A DNA stretch of 64,000 nucleotides, taken from the NCBI RefSeq assembly GCF_001540865.1, contig NC_033621.1, positions 7,469,701-7,533,700 of the forward strand, written 5' to 3'. How positions within the stretch are numbered: the stretch's first letter is position 1; every line of letters starts with the position of its first letter. Position numbers and translations under genes: made by a program. Below, piece after piece: positions 48,069 through 60,071 of the stretch. This stretch comes from Ananas comosus. Lineage: Eukaryota > Streptophyta > Magnoliopsida > Poales > Bromeliaceae. Under the pieces are notes generated by a model that worked only from the letters and a program-made list of their open reading frames with translations, made no database searches and was not told the origin of the DNA.

Positions 48069-48739
48069 TGTCACGCCCTGAGCCCGCCTATTTGGCCGGA
48101 TTCGGGCACGCCGACAGACCGCCGAACGGACAGAGTTTTTTCTGTACTACGGACAGAGTCTCCCCTGTACGTCCAAGGCGTCACAATCCATACAATGCAC
48201 GAGGTTCCAACCAGGAACAGCATACAACAAAGATTACATAAGGAAGGTATCGAAACGTAAATACTATGCTATTACATGCATTCAACTCACATACATTTAC
48301 ATATTACATTCTTAACTCTTTTTAGCTTCCAAATACAATCCAAGTTACTACAATTTATTACAACATTGTTCTTTTCATTCCTTTTACATCTCTAAGTAGT
48401 CGACTCAGGGTACTGCTATTTCTGGTCTCGGTGGTAGGGCTCTAACTACGGAGCTACGCCCCGCGCGGCTCGCGTGTGAACCTGTACCCCTAAAAATAAC
48501 ACGGGGGTGAGAACTATTGTCCATAGTTTTCAGTGAGTACGGCCACCTAAGGGAAGAGCTCGACCCACCAGGTCCAAAGGAGGCACTGCAAACATGTTAG
48601 TCCAACAGATATATATATATGACATCATATAATTCATGTCCATGCCTCACAAATGCAACTATGCAAATTCATACAACTCATGCAAGTAGATAAATTGATT
48701 CTACTCTCTATCATATGTCATTCACTATTCTTATTCGTT

Positions 48740-48910
48740 CTTTAGCCATTCTTGGTTACCCTTCTTTATCGCTAGCCGTTCTCTAACACTAGCCGTTGCT
48801 TAATATTAGCCATTCTTTATTATTTGCTATTCTTTAGCACTTAGCCATTCTTTACTATTGCTATGCCTTTGCATTAGCCGTTCTTTATTCTTTATTCTTA
48901 TTCACACTAT
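48740..48910. repeat. TAGCCGTTCTTTA-type short repeats
   Basis: Seven or eight copies of a 'ttagccattctttac' or 'tagccgttcttta' unit of about 15-25 bp inside the family B LTR. Confidence 0.7.
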
Positions 48911-49194
48911 GTCATTTGCCGTTTTTTCCTAAGGTTACCTTTACCTTAGCCAACTATGCCACTCGACTCAGTCTTGAGTCAATCAACTGCGAATAATCCG
49001 CGCTCTGTCAGGCTTGAGGTGAAGGACGTCTCACATGTACCTCAACCTTAAATCCTCAAACCACATCGCCCAACGGGTGAGAAGAACCAACACATGTACT
49101 GCTCATGGCGCATGGCAATTGCCACAATCAATACTCAATGCTCTCGGCTAACCCGTAGGTTTCGCCTCAAAACTCACCAACTCCCTACTATCGG

Positions 49195-49375
49195 GGAGAT
49201 ACTCGCTATGACCCGACGGGACCGTCCTCTGGGGAGATACTCGCTACGACCTAGTGATGACTACTTTGGAGCTCATCAATCGGGGAGATACTCGCTACGA
49301 CCTGACAGGACTATCCTCTGGGGAGATACTCGCTATGACCGAGTGATGACTACTCCGAAGCTCATCGCTCGAGAG
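49195..49375. repeat. GGGGAGATACTCGCTACGAC tandem repeat
   Basis: Four copies of GGGGAGATACTCGCTACGAC alternate with 'gggaccgtcctct' and 'agtgatgactac' spacers, forming roughly two larger units of about 110 bp. The solo LTR at 21893 has a single related unit near 22660-22740. Confidence 0.8.
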
Positions 49376-49504
49376 GGAGCGATCGCCCTCAAACCAAGAC
49401 TTACAGGTGAGTATAATCCAATCCAAAACCATGAGCATGCCATGTTCACTAAGGCCACAAGTCCTAGGATTCCGGAATCCGCTTTCATAACTCTAGGGTT
49501 GGTC

Positions 49505-49735
49505 CTACCCTATAATGTCGACCTATGTAGGTTCGACCCAAGCACATCCTAGTGGTTACTCTACCACTATACTTCATAACCTAGGTTCATTAACAGTAGG
49601 TTCAATTCCACTATACTCATAACCTAGGTTTATTTGACTCTAGGTTTAATGCCACTCACCTAGGTTTATTTAACTCTAGGTTCATTTGCCACTCGTGATT
49701 CACCTATGTTCAACAACACTGGGTTTCAATACCAT
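49505..49735. repeat. CCTAGGTT-type short repeats
   Basis: The unit 'aacctaggttcattt.actctaggtt' recurs about five times. The same motif, inverted, occurs at 57040-57300 in the family B solo LTR. Confidence 0.7.
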
Positions 49736-50059
49736 TTACAATACTTGTCATCCTAATTATTCACACTTAGGATTCTTAATTGACATGCCACCCAATGTTC
49801 ACATTTTTCTAGTTGTCCATACCTAGGATTCTTAGTTTACATGTTACACTTGTCGAGTTCTTTACTCTACTTAGAATTCATCGATCTTAGTTCATATTCA
49901 TATGAATCTAGCATACTTTTACAATGTCAACATGATATACCATCTAGTATATTCTAACTATGTCAATATGCACATATCATGAACCTACCATATTCTAATC
50001 ATATGTATCTAGCACTTGCTACAACATGTGAACATGCATATCATCTATCATCCAATGGT

Positions 50060-50540
50060 GTCGATTGATCTCATGCATTCTTGACTAGCATATATCATGT
50101 ACATTCATTAGCATATGTCTTATGCATTCATCATTAGCATCTCAACTATGCATTTATATAACATTATGTCATGCCTCATGCATTCATAATTAGCATCTTT
50201 ATCACGCCTTCAAAATTAGCATCTTTACTATGCATTCATAATTAGCATATATTTCATGCATCAATTACAAATTGGACTATCATTACATGCATTCCTTACT
50301 AGCACATATGTTATACTTTCATTTAGCCTTTAGCTCATGCGATCTCTCAACATATACTCCATGCATTCATTAGCATCTAGCTCATGTTATTTATTTAGCA
50401 ACTAGCTCATGTATGTAGCATCTAACCCATGCATTATTTACCATATGTCTTACATACTCATTTAGCATTTAGCTCATGCATTCATTAGCATACATCTCAT
50501 GCATTTACTTAGCATCTAACTCATGCCATTATATGCATCA
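50060..50540. repeat. ATGCATTCATTAGCAT-type repeat array
   Basis: More than a dozen degenerate copies of a roughly 25-35 bp unit with 'catgcattcattagcat'. It accounts for much of the extra length of this LTR. Confidence 0.75.
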
Positions 50541-51160
50541 ACAATACAGCCATACCCTACTTTTGCATGGAAGCGACCTAATCGCTTCGGTAGAGCACAA
50601 CCCACCTCATAACGCTCTCCGATTGCTTGTAGTCACTTGCAATCGGGCTCCCGCGGCACACGTGATCCGGTTTAGCTCCAACTCGCGATTGATCGCCGAA
50701 TGCCCAACAATTCGCAACGTAGGATCATCAAAGGTTCATCTCTAACCTTCAATTAGAGAACAATAGGATTAAATGAGATCAAAACCCTCATTTACCCATA
50801 ACCCCCATTTTCTAAGCCTAGGGTTTCATGAATCCTCAAGAACACCAAATCTCATGGTTAAACTTTAACCAAGCTAGTTTAGAATCATCTAGAGATCCTA
50901 AACATTTCATTTACAAAAGATTTAATCCAAACCCTAGCTTAAATCACAAAACTCACCATGGCTACACAGCTTTCCACCATTAAAGAGCTTGCTTCACTAT
51001 TGGAGAGCTCCAATCTTCATCTCCAACTTCATCTTCTCCAACTTCAGCTTCTCTAACTTCATCTTCTCCAACTTCATCTTTAATAGAAAAACTTCCTAGA
51101 GAGAGAAAGCTAGGGAAGAGAGAAATGCGAGGAGTGGGCTAAAGAGCAAGAGAGAAAGAG

Positions 51161-51165
<5 letters not shown>

Positions 51166-51205
<40 letters not shown>
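51166..51205. repeat. (CT)n microsatellite
   Basis: About 20 CT units near the terminus of the large family B LTR. Comparable purine/pyrimidine runs occur at this place in other copies (20845-20885, 56290-56330 region). Confidence 0.85.
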
Positions 51206-51207
<2 letters not shown>

Positions 51208-51747
51208 GTTGAACAAAACAAAGGGAAAAGCCCTTTTGTTACACAACTAGCCCTCTCAACTAAATACAATTTACTTTCAGTTTAGCAGCTCATGATCAGA
51301 TACTTTTCGCCGGCCCTTCTGAATGTCCGTTTCCGCTCAAATTTGACAGTCAGGCTTGATTTTTGCTAAATAAATGGAATATATCTTAATTTCTCAGTTT
51401 CGACCATTTTTGGTCACCGAAAGCTCTATCGAACTGAAATCTCAAACAGATAGCAGTCGGATTTTATTTTCCACCATCCGGGTGTCAGAATGATATGAAA
51501 CTTTAAATATAGGCTCATAAAAATAATTCTGACATATTTTTCAGTTTTCATAATTTTCTGTCACTGTGCATTTTTTGCTAAAATATCAACCCCGTTTCTT
51601 ACAAAAAATTCTAAATCTTCTATTTTCATTCCGATTTCAGCATAAGTCATTTCCAATTTATGTTTTACTTCTTTAAATCCAATAAAAATAGTATCTCACA
51701 TTATTTTTATTTATATTTACTTTTATATCAAAATCCGGTATATTACA

Positions 51748-52508
51748 GGATGTGAGCTCATCGTTTGGCGCTTGAGATAGTGAGCAAATGAAGAACTCAG
51801 GCTAGACACTTCGGGAGTGACCGAGTATGACATTGAGAAAGACATACGCTCATTAAGATTCTCTGTCCTAGCATGTATTTCATACTATATGTGCTAGGCG
51901 ACCAAATAAAAAAGATGAGTGAATGGATCCCTACTTCCTCATCGTGTGAGTTTGTATGAACATTATTTTGAGGCGATGTCCTATATATGTTAGATGCCCT
52001 TAGTGACTTTTGACTATGTCATTAAGTGAAAGAATTGATATTGCTATTTTGGCATGTTTCCTACAGCTATGAGTGATGCGGCTTTATAGGGCATTGCTGG
52101 GAAAGCAATCAGTTCTCAACTTAGTGGCATGAGGGCTCAAGGAAGACTAGTTGAATTACATTTAAACACTTTGACTCATGGTCGACATGTTGTGTCGCTT
52201 CAGCATAGCGAAACAATTATGAGTATAGTGTCATAATGTGCACAATACATGTTAGTATGGCTTTTTGAGGGATTAGAGATGCTGAACCTAATGTAATTTA
52301 ATGGTCTAGGGCATCACGAGTCTAATATTCTCTTTTGAGGGTTGATGTCTCTATACTAGCCGTATGCGGTTTCTAGTATAGAGCTCTCAAAATGCAGGTT
52401 GACTCGGTGGTCGCACTGTTCATTTCCCTGTATGAATAGAATTAATAGTAGTGTAGTGTTGAGAAAGTGGTTATGATGACATCGATCCCGTGATGTGCGA
52501 GTGGGAGA
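51748..52508 (+). mobile_element. Copia 3' internal region, second part, with PPT
   Basis: From GGATGTGAGCTCATC onward this is the inverted match of 14555-13782. It ends in the polypurine tract GAGTGGGAGA (52499-52508) just before the LTR start. Confidence 0.75.
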
Positions 52509-52994
52509 TGTTGGCATTCGGTTAAATAGAATCAGGTACTCCCATAATCGGGCTCGATTCGACGGTTATTACGTTGTCTAAGTGGATTAGAATTAATCTC
52601 GCTTTTAAAATTGGAAAGCTAATTAGAGATAAATTCTAACCATATTAGGATAATAATTATAAACCGAATTGGCCTTATCTCTTACGTACCTATTAGGATT
52701 TTGAAATCCCTTATAAATATACGGGCTATCTCTTATAAGAGAAACAACAAGAAAACCAAGAGAGAAACATAGAAACCACATCCTCCATTAACCTATTATT
52801 CTAGAAGGTCTTGAATGGTGGATTGGATATCGTGCTCATTTGTAGTTCAATCCACCATGAGTTTGGAGCGATAGAGGACCTTCGTGGACGATCCGAGGAT
52901 ATGTGAATCAACCTCTACCATCTGGGTTCGTTGCGTTCTAATGCAAGTCACTTTTGCTAAAAGGTACGAACGAATACTTCCGCTCCGTTCTACA
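52509..52994 (+). mobile_element. Ty1/copia 3' LTR
   Basis: It begins TGTTGGCATTCGG right after the polypurine tract and ends ...TTCTACA, giving 486 bp with TGT/ACA ends. An inverted, truncated copy is at 13311-13781. Directly after it lies truncated family B LTR sequence, so the outer target site is lost. Confidence 0.75.
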
Positions 52995-53004
52995 GAGTGC
53001 ATTA

Positions 53005-54300
53005 TTGAGCTCAAGGTGGGTTGTGTGCACCGAAGTGACTTGGTCACCTCTCATGTCTAAAGTATAATACTTAGAATAAAAGAGTGTATGATAGGAACTT
53101 GTGGGAATAAGCATGTGTTGTAAGAATCATTAAATGCATGTTAATTAGAATGCTAGTTTCCATGAAATAATGGTATGTATGCTTGGTGGATTAAACCTAT
53201 GTTATGAACTAGATGTGTAATGGATATTCTCTTCGGACATAGAGAACTTGACATATGACATAGAAAACCTAGTGCCACGGGAATATAGGTGAGATAAATG
53301 TAGTGGACGGGAGATTAAATGAACAAAGTGCTATGAACTTAGAATGTTGACATAGTAGAGTTAAGAAATGAACCCTAGTGACTTGGCATGAAGGAATTCC
53401 GGAGCTCCTAACAACCTATGGTCGGGGTTGTGCACATTGCCACCTAATGCCAAGGGGATAGTTCTATGTCAATAAGCCTATGGTCGGGGGTGTGTGAAAA
53501 AACTACCTAATACCAAGGTGAGGGGCAAGATGATGAACTCACTATCAATAACTTCGGCGGTCGGGGGTGCTCGGGATGACACCTAATACCAAAGAAGGTA
53601 GCGACTTCATAAGTTATGGACTTGTGATCGGGGGTGGTCGATAAATTCTTATCGCCACCTAATGCCCATAAGAGGATGGTGGTACTCCACTACTAATTGT
53701 CTAATGAGTAAGACGGGTAATGTGGTTAGTTGGTGGAACTTAGAAAACATAATGCATGTTTATTTTTGAGACATAAGCTAATTGTGTTTATTTTATTATA
53801 TTGGACTAACCCATGCTTGCTTTGTCTCTTTTGGATATGGTGGGTCGAGCTTTTCCCTTGGGTGACTGTACCAACTGGGAACTATTTATATAGTTCTCAC
53901 ACCCTCGTTTTTCAGGTCCTTCTGAGTCGGACAAGGCGGAGAGAGAAAAGGGCGTGGAGCAGTAGATAGCGTTCACCCCCTTTTTGGTTTCATTTTGTAG
54001 ATGTACCCTTTCTTGGAACGATGTTGTAATAAAAAAAAAGAAAAAGAAAATGTAAATTGTAATATGGATGGTGACATATATATAAATGAAGGGAATGTTG
54101 TAATAACATAGTAATGCTGTTGTTGTATGATGCTGACCTTATGCTATTCATGTATTACATTCCTATTTGGAATATCTCATGGATACATGTAGTGACACCT
54201 TGGGCGGGTAGGGAAAGACCCTGTCCGTTCGGCGGGTTTGGCGTACATGCCCGTGCATGAACCTTCTACCTAATTGGAGAGGGGACGACAGGGCGTGACA
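53005..54300 (+). mobile_element. 5'-truncated family B LTR
   Basis: It starts in mid-LTR with 'aaggtgggttgtgtgcaccg', the same text as at 56817 and inverted near 50600. It ends GGGCGTGACA at 54300. It contains the conserved TATA region (53877-53896, GAACTATTTATATAGTTC) and a 'tttttcaggtcctt' phrase. It is short because the first roughly 850 bp are missing. Confidence 0.75.
53400..53660. repeat. Repeat with GGTCGGGGGTG unit
   Basis: Four units of about 65-75 bp, each with 'ggtcgggggtg' and 'cacctaataccaa'. It is specific to this LTR copy. Confidence 0.75.
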
Positions 54301-55962
54301 CAAGTAAAAAAAAAAAAAAAAGCAAACCAAACAAGCAAGCAAGAACACTTGTCCAAAAAAAAACACAACTAAATCTTCAAGAGAAAGCAAGCATAAACGT
54401 ATAAGGCCTTTGATCAACGGAATGAAGGAATGAATATGTGAAACCATGAAGAGAAAAATCAGCTTAAACTGCAACTAACCAAAAAGCCTACCAAATATCA
54501 AGCTATCCAAAAAATAATAAAAAAAATCATGAATCATTAGAAGGAGCATAAGCACACAGATAGTCAACAACACAGAGAGTATATATTGCATAATAGTTAT
54601 TGCAAATATATTGCATAACAGTTGCTGCAAACATCATGAGCAAAAAAGTTAAAACAATACTTGAAAACATCTGGTGTAGAAAAACATTGCAAGGGAACTA
54701 CCCAATTAGTGCATAAAAATTTTCAAAGCATCAAAAAATTATAAAACTACAAAAGTAACGGGTATAGTAAATTGCAACGATTGAGCTCATATTTCTAATA
54801 AACTAAACTACGATGAGAAAAAAATAATCAATCAATCAATTCAAGAGAACTCTATCAATTTTGTTCAAGAGAGCCTGCATACCATTCAAATCAATGATTA
54901 CAAAAATTTTCATAATACAATAATTAAATAAAAATAATATAACAATTAATCCAACTAAAGGAAAAAAACTCGCACTATTTGCAAGGGGCTCTGTTGTCTC
55001 ATAATATAAGAAAAAAGGTTACAATAACTATTTAACTCTGTTAATGCATTGCTTGTAGGAAAAGAAATGAAAATCGCTATCTATAGATGAAGAAAGAAAA
55101 ATAGATTTATTTTTGTTCTATAAACCAACTTACAATGAAGGATCTTGCAAACACTTTACTTGATGACTTGGCAAGTATTTAGTTTAATATGAAACTTTGC
55201 CATGTAACTTGGTGTACACTTTAGAAGCTGAATCTAAATAGTACATGACAACAGTAAGTTGCATAAAAGAGGTGGGAAAAAAAAGAACTAATGTATATAT
55301 TTTCTATAGGAATGAATGGTAACTTCTCACCAAATAATTTTGCAAAGTATTAATATAAATGTTGTGTCAATTGAAGATATCAAATTAAAATTTTCAATCG
55401 AGTTTTGTAGAGATCAAATAGTTCTAACAACTTTACCTTTCGAATTTCGAACCACATGATCATAGATATAGAACAAAGTCGCGATCGAAGCCTTGTTCCG
55501 ACTTAGAGTGGGGAGACCCGGATTTGACGTCTCAACATTCTGTGAAGGATTGCTAGTTGGTTACAAATATTCCACCCTCATCGTTGTTGATACTATAATC
55601 ACTTGTATGCTTTACAGGAGTTGTGTGAGAAGCTAATCTCAGTATGAAGCGTGTGATGGTATCTTAGAAGCAGAGGAAATGGGCGCTTTACATGCTTAAG
55701 AGACAAACACCTCTCTTTGGCATTAGAAGCACTTTATATATTTTTTAATTTTTTCTATTTATTTTTAGAAAAATGATTGTGAGATTGTGAAGCTGGAAAT
55801 AAACAGGATAAGTTGGATTATTAAGATTGATGAGTTTTTGGTGGAGGTGATTTGAATGCAAGAGTTGTGCAGTTTTGCTGTTGCAACAGAAGAATTCTTT
55901 TTTTTTTCGACATAGCAAGCTATTCGCTTTGTTCATCATTTAAAAAAATGAGCCTAGCTAGA
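54301..55962. other. AT-rich region, no certain gene
   Basis: Mostly A-rich DNA with no element ends recognised. One coding-like block on the minus strand at 55436-55590 is listed separately. Confidence 0.45.
55436..55590 (-). other. Isolated exon-like block, function unknown
   Basis: The minus strand is open for about 40 codons and reads plausibly, with segments NPSQNVETSNPG, LPTLSRNKASIATLF and YIYDHVVRNSK. It ends at a donor-like AAAG|GTAAAG. I do not recognise the family. No matching neighbouring exon was found, so it may be a relic of a gene or element, or chance. Confidence 0.25.
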
Positions 55963-56150
55963 TGTAACATATCGAACCTCTGCAATTACGACTTTGGGCT
56001 AAATCCAACAAAGTACAAGTGAGAAGATGGTTTAAACGTGCTAAAAAATGTGTTTTGAGGGTTTTGGAATGGTTGGAAGTGGATAAGAGGCTCAAGGAGC
56101 GAGAACTTGCATTTTCGAAAAAATGCAGTTTACAGGCTGATGGGACCAAC

Positions 56151-56190
56151 TGGATCCGGACCCTAGAGCCAGGGTCCGGACCCGCACGCG
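56151..56190. repeat. GGGTCCGGACCC palindromic repeats
   Basis: Two copies of a GG(A/G)TCCGGACCC unit separated by 8 nt, about 190 bp from the LTR terminus. This is the counterpart of the CCGG-centred arrays in the other LTRs. Confidence 0.7.
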
Positions 56191-57399
56191 CGGGTAGCCC
56201 AGAATGAGGGCATTTTGGTAATCCTTGTTGAGGGGGCTTATAAAGAGATCCTCCTTTCTTTTCCTCTTCCTCTCTCAGCCATTATACACACACACACAAC
56301 ACACATATGGTAGAGAGAGAGAGAAGCTCTCTACTCTCTCCCAATCTCTTCTTCCTCTCCCTTGATCTCTCCCAAACTTAGGGTTTTGGTAGAAAGTGAG
56401 TTCGGGAATGCGTAGGGAGCAGTGGATCGAGTCCTCGAGCGCTTGGAGGCTCGGTGTGCTTCCGACTCGAGGCTCGTTTTTGGGTTAAAAGTTTAGGATT
56501 TGGATTAAATCCTTTAAAATTGATGTGTTGGAGATCCGTAGACTATTCTAAGCTAGTTAATCATGTTTCTCCATGAATTTTGGGGTGTTTTGGAGAAGTG
56601 GGAAACTAGGGTTTGGAATTGGGGGTTTTGGAGTTTATGGGTTTTAAACCTAATCGTTCTCCTAATTCTCTAATTAAAGGATAGAGGAGAGCCCTAGACA
56701 ACTCTATGTTGGAGTTCGGTGAGCGTTCGGTGATCGATTGCGAGTTCGAGCCGAACCGGGCGACGTGTGTCGCGGGAGCCCGATTGCAAGTGTCTACAAG
56801 CAATCGAAAGTGTTGTAAGGTGGGTTGTGCTTCACCGAAGTGATTAGGTCACTTTCATGCCAAAGAGTGAAGTATGATTTTATTATTGATGCATGCATGT
56901 ATATGGTGGTAGATTATATATGATTTAAATGATTGTTATATAATGTGTTACTAGATGGGAATTACCTACCATTGGATAATGATAACATAGGCATGTGGAA
57001 CATATAGGATGTGTATATGTATGCCTAGATGTGGATGTGACATAGGTCGATGAACTCTAGAAAAATTAGAGAACTGGACAAGTGTGGCATGAAAACTATG
57101 AATCCTAGGTGTGGACAACTAGGATAACAAGTAGTATGAGTGGCATTGAACCTAGTGTCATTGAATATAGGTTGAACAGTAAACCTAGAGTTGAGTGAAT
57201 CTAGGTGGGAATGACATAGAACGTAGTGTGGTTGAACCTAGGTTATGAGATGTAGTGGTATTGAACCTAGTGTGGTTATACCTAGGTTGTGGATTATCGT
57301 GGTAGAATGGCCACTAGATATGTATGAGTCGAACCTAGAGAGGTTGACAATACAGGGTACATGGTTAACCCTTGAGACTTGGAAAGTGAATTCCGGAAT

Positions 57400-57615
57400 C
57401 CCTAGGATTGGTGGTTGCGAGTATGTGTGGTTTTCTTCGCTCGACAGCCGATGATACTTGCGGGTATGGGCAAGTGAATCATAACTGCGGGTATGTGTGA
57501 TTCTCCTTGTCCAGCAGTGATTCAACGGGTATGTGTGGTTCTCCTCACCCGGTATGTGACTTGTGGATACGGGTATGTGTGGCTCTCCTTGCCCGGTGTG
57601 TGACTTGTGGTCAAG
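57400..57615. repeat. CGGGTATGTGTGGTTCTCCT repeat
   Basis: Five units of CGGGTATGTGTGGTTCTCCT plus 'acccggtatgtgacttgtgg' spacers, inside the solo LTR. It occupies the zone where other family B copies carry different arrays. Confidence 0.8.
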
Positions 57616-58488
57616 GGTTTGATGATATTTCCTCACCCGACGGATGACCTATAATCGAGTGGATTAAAAGCTGAGGTGCAAGCGGTTGGGCTTCCCTCAG
57701 GCCTGGATATGCTCGGTATTCCGCAAATGATTGACTCGAGACCGAGTCGTGTGGCATAATTGGCTAAGGTAAAGAAAATCTTAGGAGAGAATGACAAATG
57801 ATAGAGAATGGCCAATGATATAAAATGGTAAATGGTATAGATTGTGGAATAGAAAGTAGAATCAATAGATCTACTTGCATTGGTTGCATGATTTACATAT
57901 TGTATGTTGTGAGGCATAAACATGATAGCGGTTAGTTGCATGAAATTATATGATTATACATATCTGTTGGACTAACTTGCTTTGTTACCTCTTTTGTACC
58001 TGGTGGGTTGAGCTCTTCTCTTGGGTGGCCGTACTCACTAGGAACTATTTATATAGTTCTCATCCCACGTTTTTCAGGTCCACATGTGAGCGGCGCAGCG
58101 ACGCGAGGAAAATGGGTAGCTCGATAGATAGCGTCCTACCACGGAGACTAGAGGTAGAAGTACCCCGGGTCAGCATAGCCTAAGGGTGTAGAAAAGAAAA
58201 GAAAGGAATGAAATAAATTGTATTAATAGTTGGTTGTATTTGAAAGCAAAAAGCAAAAAGAATCGAAAATGTAATATGTAAATTGGATGAACTGTGAATG
58301 CTTGTAATAGCTTAGTAGTTATGTTTTGGATGCCTTCCTTATGCAATCATATATGAAATCTGTTATTGTTTGGAACCTCGTGATTTGTACTGTTGCGACA
58401 CCTTGGATGTACAGAAAAAACTCTGTCCGTTCGGCGGTCTGTCGGTGCGCCCGAATCCGACTAAAGAGGCGGGTCTCGGGGCGTGACA

Positions 58489-59070
58489 CTAAAAATATAA
58501 AATAACATAGGAGGGGATGGTAAATTGTTTGCAATTCTTTCATTGAAACTATTTGCTTGGCAACAAAAAATAAAAATTTAAAAGTAATATTTTTTTATAT
58601 TTAATATTTTTAAATTAAGTTGTCATTCATCCGTTGGCCAAAATATACTGCATGCTAATGGGTTTAAGGCCATTGAGTATCAGGCCTTGGGCCTATATTT
58701 AGGTCGGACTTAACTTTCTTTATTAATTTCAACTTTTTTTAACTCTTGGATGCTTAGGGTTATTATTTGAAGACGATATATGAATCCAAGGACCCAAAAG
58801 TTAAAAGTGTATACTTTGGAAGCACTCTACCTGAATTATGTTAATAATAATTTAAAGAGCAAATTTTAACCGATAGAAATAGAAGAATGCTTGCATAAAA
58901 AGATTTTACATATATACCCTTGTAGAATTATCTACTTATATGTAAGTATAAAGTGCAAAATTTTTCAACTTAACGTAAGAAAATTTCNAAAAAATAAAAA
59001 AAACCAAGCTACTGAGAACAAACACAAGGGAAATCAACAACACCAGTTACAAAAATAAAAATACATATTT
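58489..59070. other. Intergenic, no gene seen
   Basis: AT-rich DNA with an N at 58988. No coding or element signal. Confidence 0.5.

Positions 59071-59073
<3 letters not shown>

Positions 59074-59160
<87 letters not shown>
59074..59160. repeat. (TA)n microsatellite
   Basis: An uninterrupted run of more than 40 TA units, the longest in the window. It is likely hypervariable. Confidence 0.95.
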
Positions 59161-59163
<3 letters not shown>

Positions 59164-60071
59164 GCACACATTTTGCCACAAGCTTTTTCGAAAGCTTATC
59201 TGAGTCTAGTTCATCACTATAAGCCCTTTCTGTTTAGCATGATGCCTTCCGAGAGAGAGCCTTCTGCTTAAAGGAGTAAAGTAGCCTTCACTGTTTCACA
59301 TATTATTGCATTTGTAACAACAATATTTAAAATAAAACAAACAATCATTAAATACTTACTGCCATTTTTTCTCTTCCAGAACACTTTTAAGAAGTTCACA
59401 AAAGGGCTTTGATATTCAAAATCAGAGTATGTGCTTTATTGCCAGTTGTGACTTGACTCTGCAAAGAATTATGCTTCAAAGAGCTTAGTGACATGTACCA
59501 ACAAACTAAGTAGAAGCGCAAGGCAGCCCTTTCAAATAGCTTGAAACCACAGTCTATGGAGAAAATCTATATATCAATAGAAATTATAAACTGAGAAAAG
59601 CCCAACTAAATCAGTAATCTGATCAATACAACATCCTACAGTTACATGCGTCATTTACATTTCATACTCGGTCTGAACTAAAGACCAAAACTGCATTTTT
59701 CTACACTCTTAAGGTGTGATAAAATCTAATTCTTCTGGCCTTTTTCTAATGACTCTATACAAATTAAGCAACAATTTCAAATTATAACCATCTTTGCAAA
59801 TACTGAATCCAAAAATAAGATAAATCTGTAGTGGGGCCCCTCAACCTTTCAGTTGTTTCATTTTTGTCACCTGCCTCTTGGTTGCCGCAATTAAGCCTAT
59901 AACTTTATATTTTGTTACGATTTTACAAATTTGTTTATATATGTCTCTAACTAGTTAAAATAATTGAAGGGCACATCTTCATTAGAGCATAACATATGAA
60001 AATGATTATTATTATGATTTTCAAGAAGAATTTGCAGGAGAAATCATATGCCAAAATCATCCTTACCTGCA
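59161..60071. other. Possible downstream region of the minus-strand candidate gene
   Basis: One block (59358-59466) has a minus-strand acceptor-like TTTGCAG and donor-like A|GTAAGT, but no frame stays open across it. No coding assignment is made. Confidence 0.3.

Larger units (their letters stand above)
48069..51747 (-). mobile_element. Large LTR, family B, in copia 3' region
   Basis: It starts TGTCACGCCCTGAG on the plus strand and ends CCGGTATATTACA, so its element orientation is minus. At 3.7 kb it is about 1.2 kb longer than the other full family B LTRs. The extra length comes from several tandem arrays (48740-48910, 49195-49375, 49505-49735, 50060-50540). No target duplication is visible (GCAAT against GGATG), consistent with a damaged left flank at the N. 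No internal genes are present. Confidence 0.75.
55963..58488 (+). mobile_element. Solo LTR, family B
   Basis: It begins TGTAACATATCGAACC and ends GGGGCGTGACA. The flanks CTAGA and CTAAA form an imperfect 5-bp target duplication. At 2.5 kb it has no coding region. Its 3' 100 bases match (inverted) the start of the LTR at 48069, including 'aacggacagagttttttctg'. Transcription features such as the TATA core lie at 58041-58059. Confidence 0.85.

Noticed and set aside
57238..57636. 132-codon minus-strand frame with repeated HTYP words
   Set aside because: It is the translation of the CGGGTATGTGTGG tandem repeat in the solo LTR.
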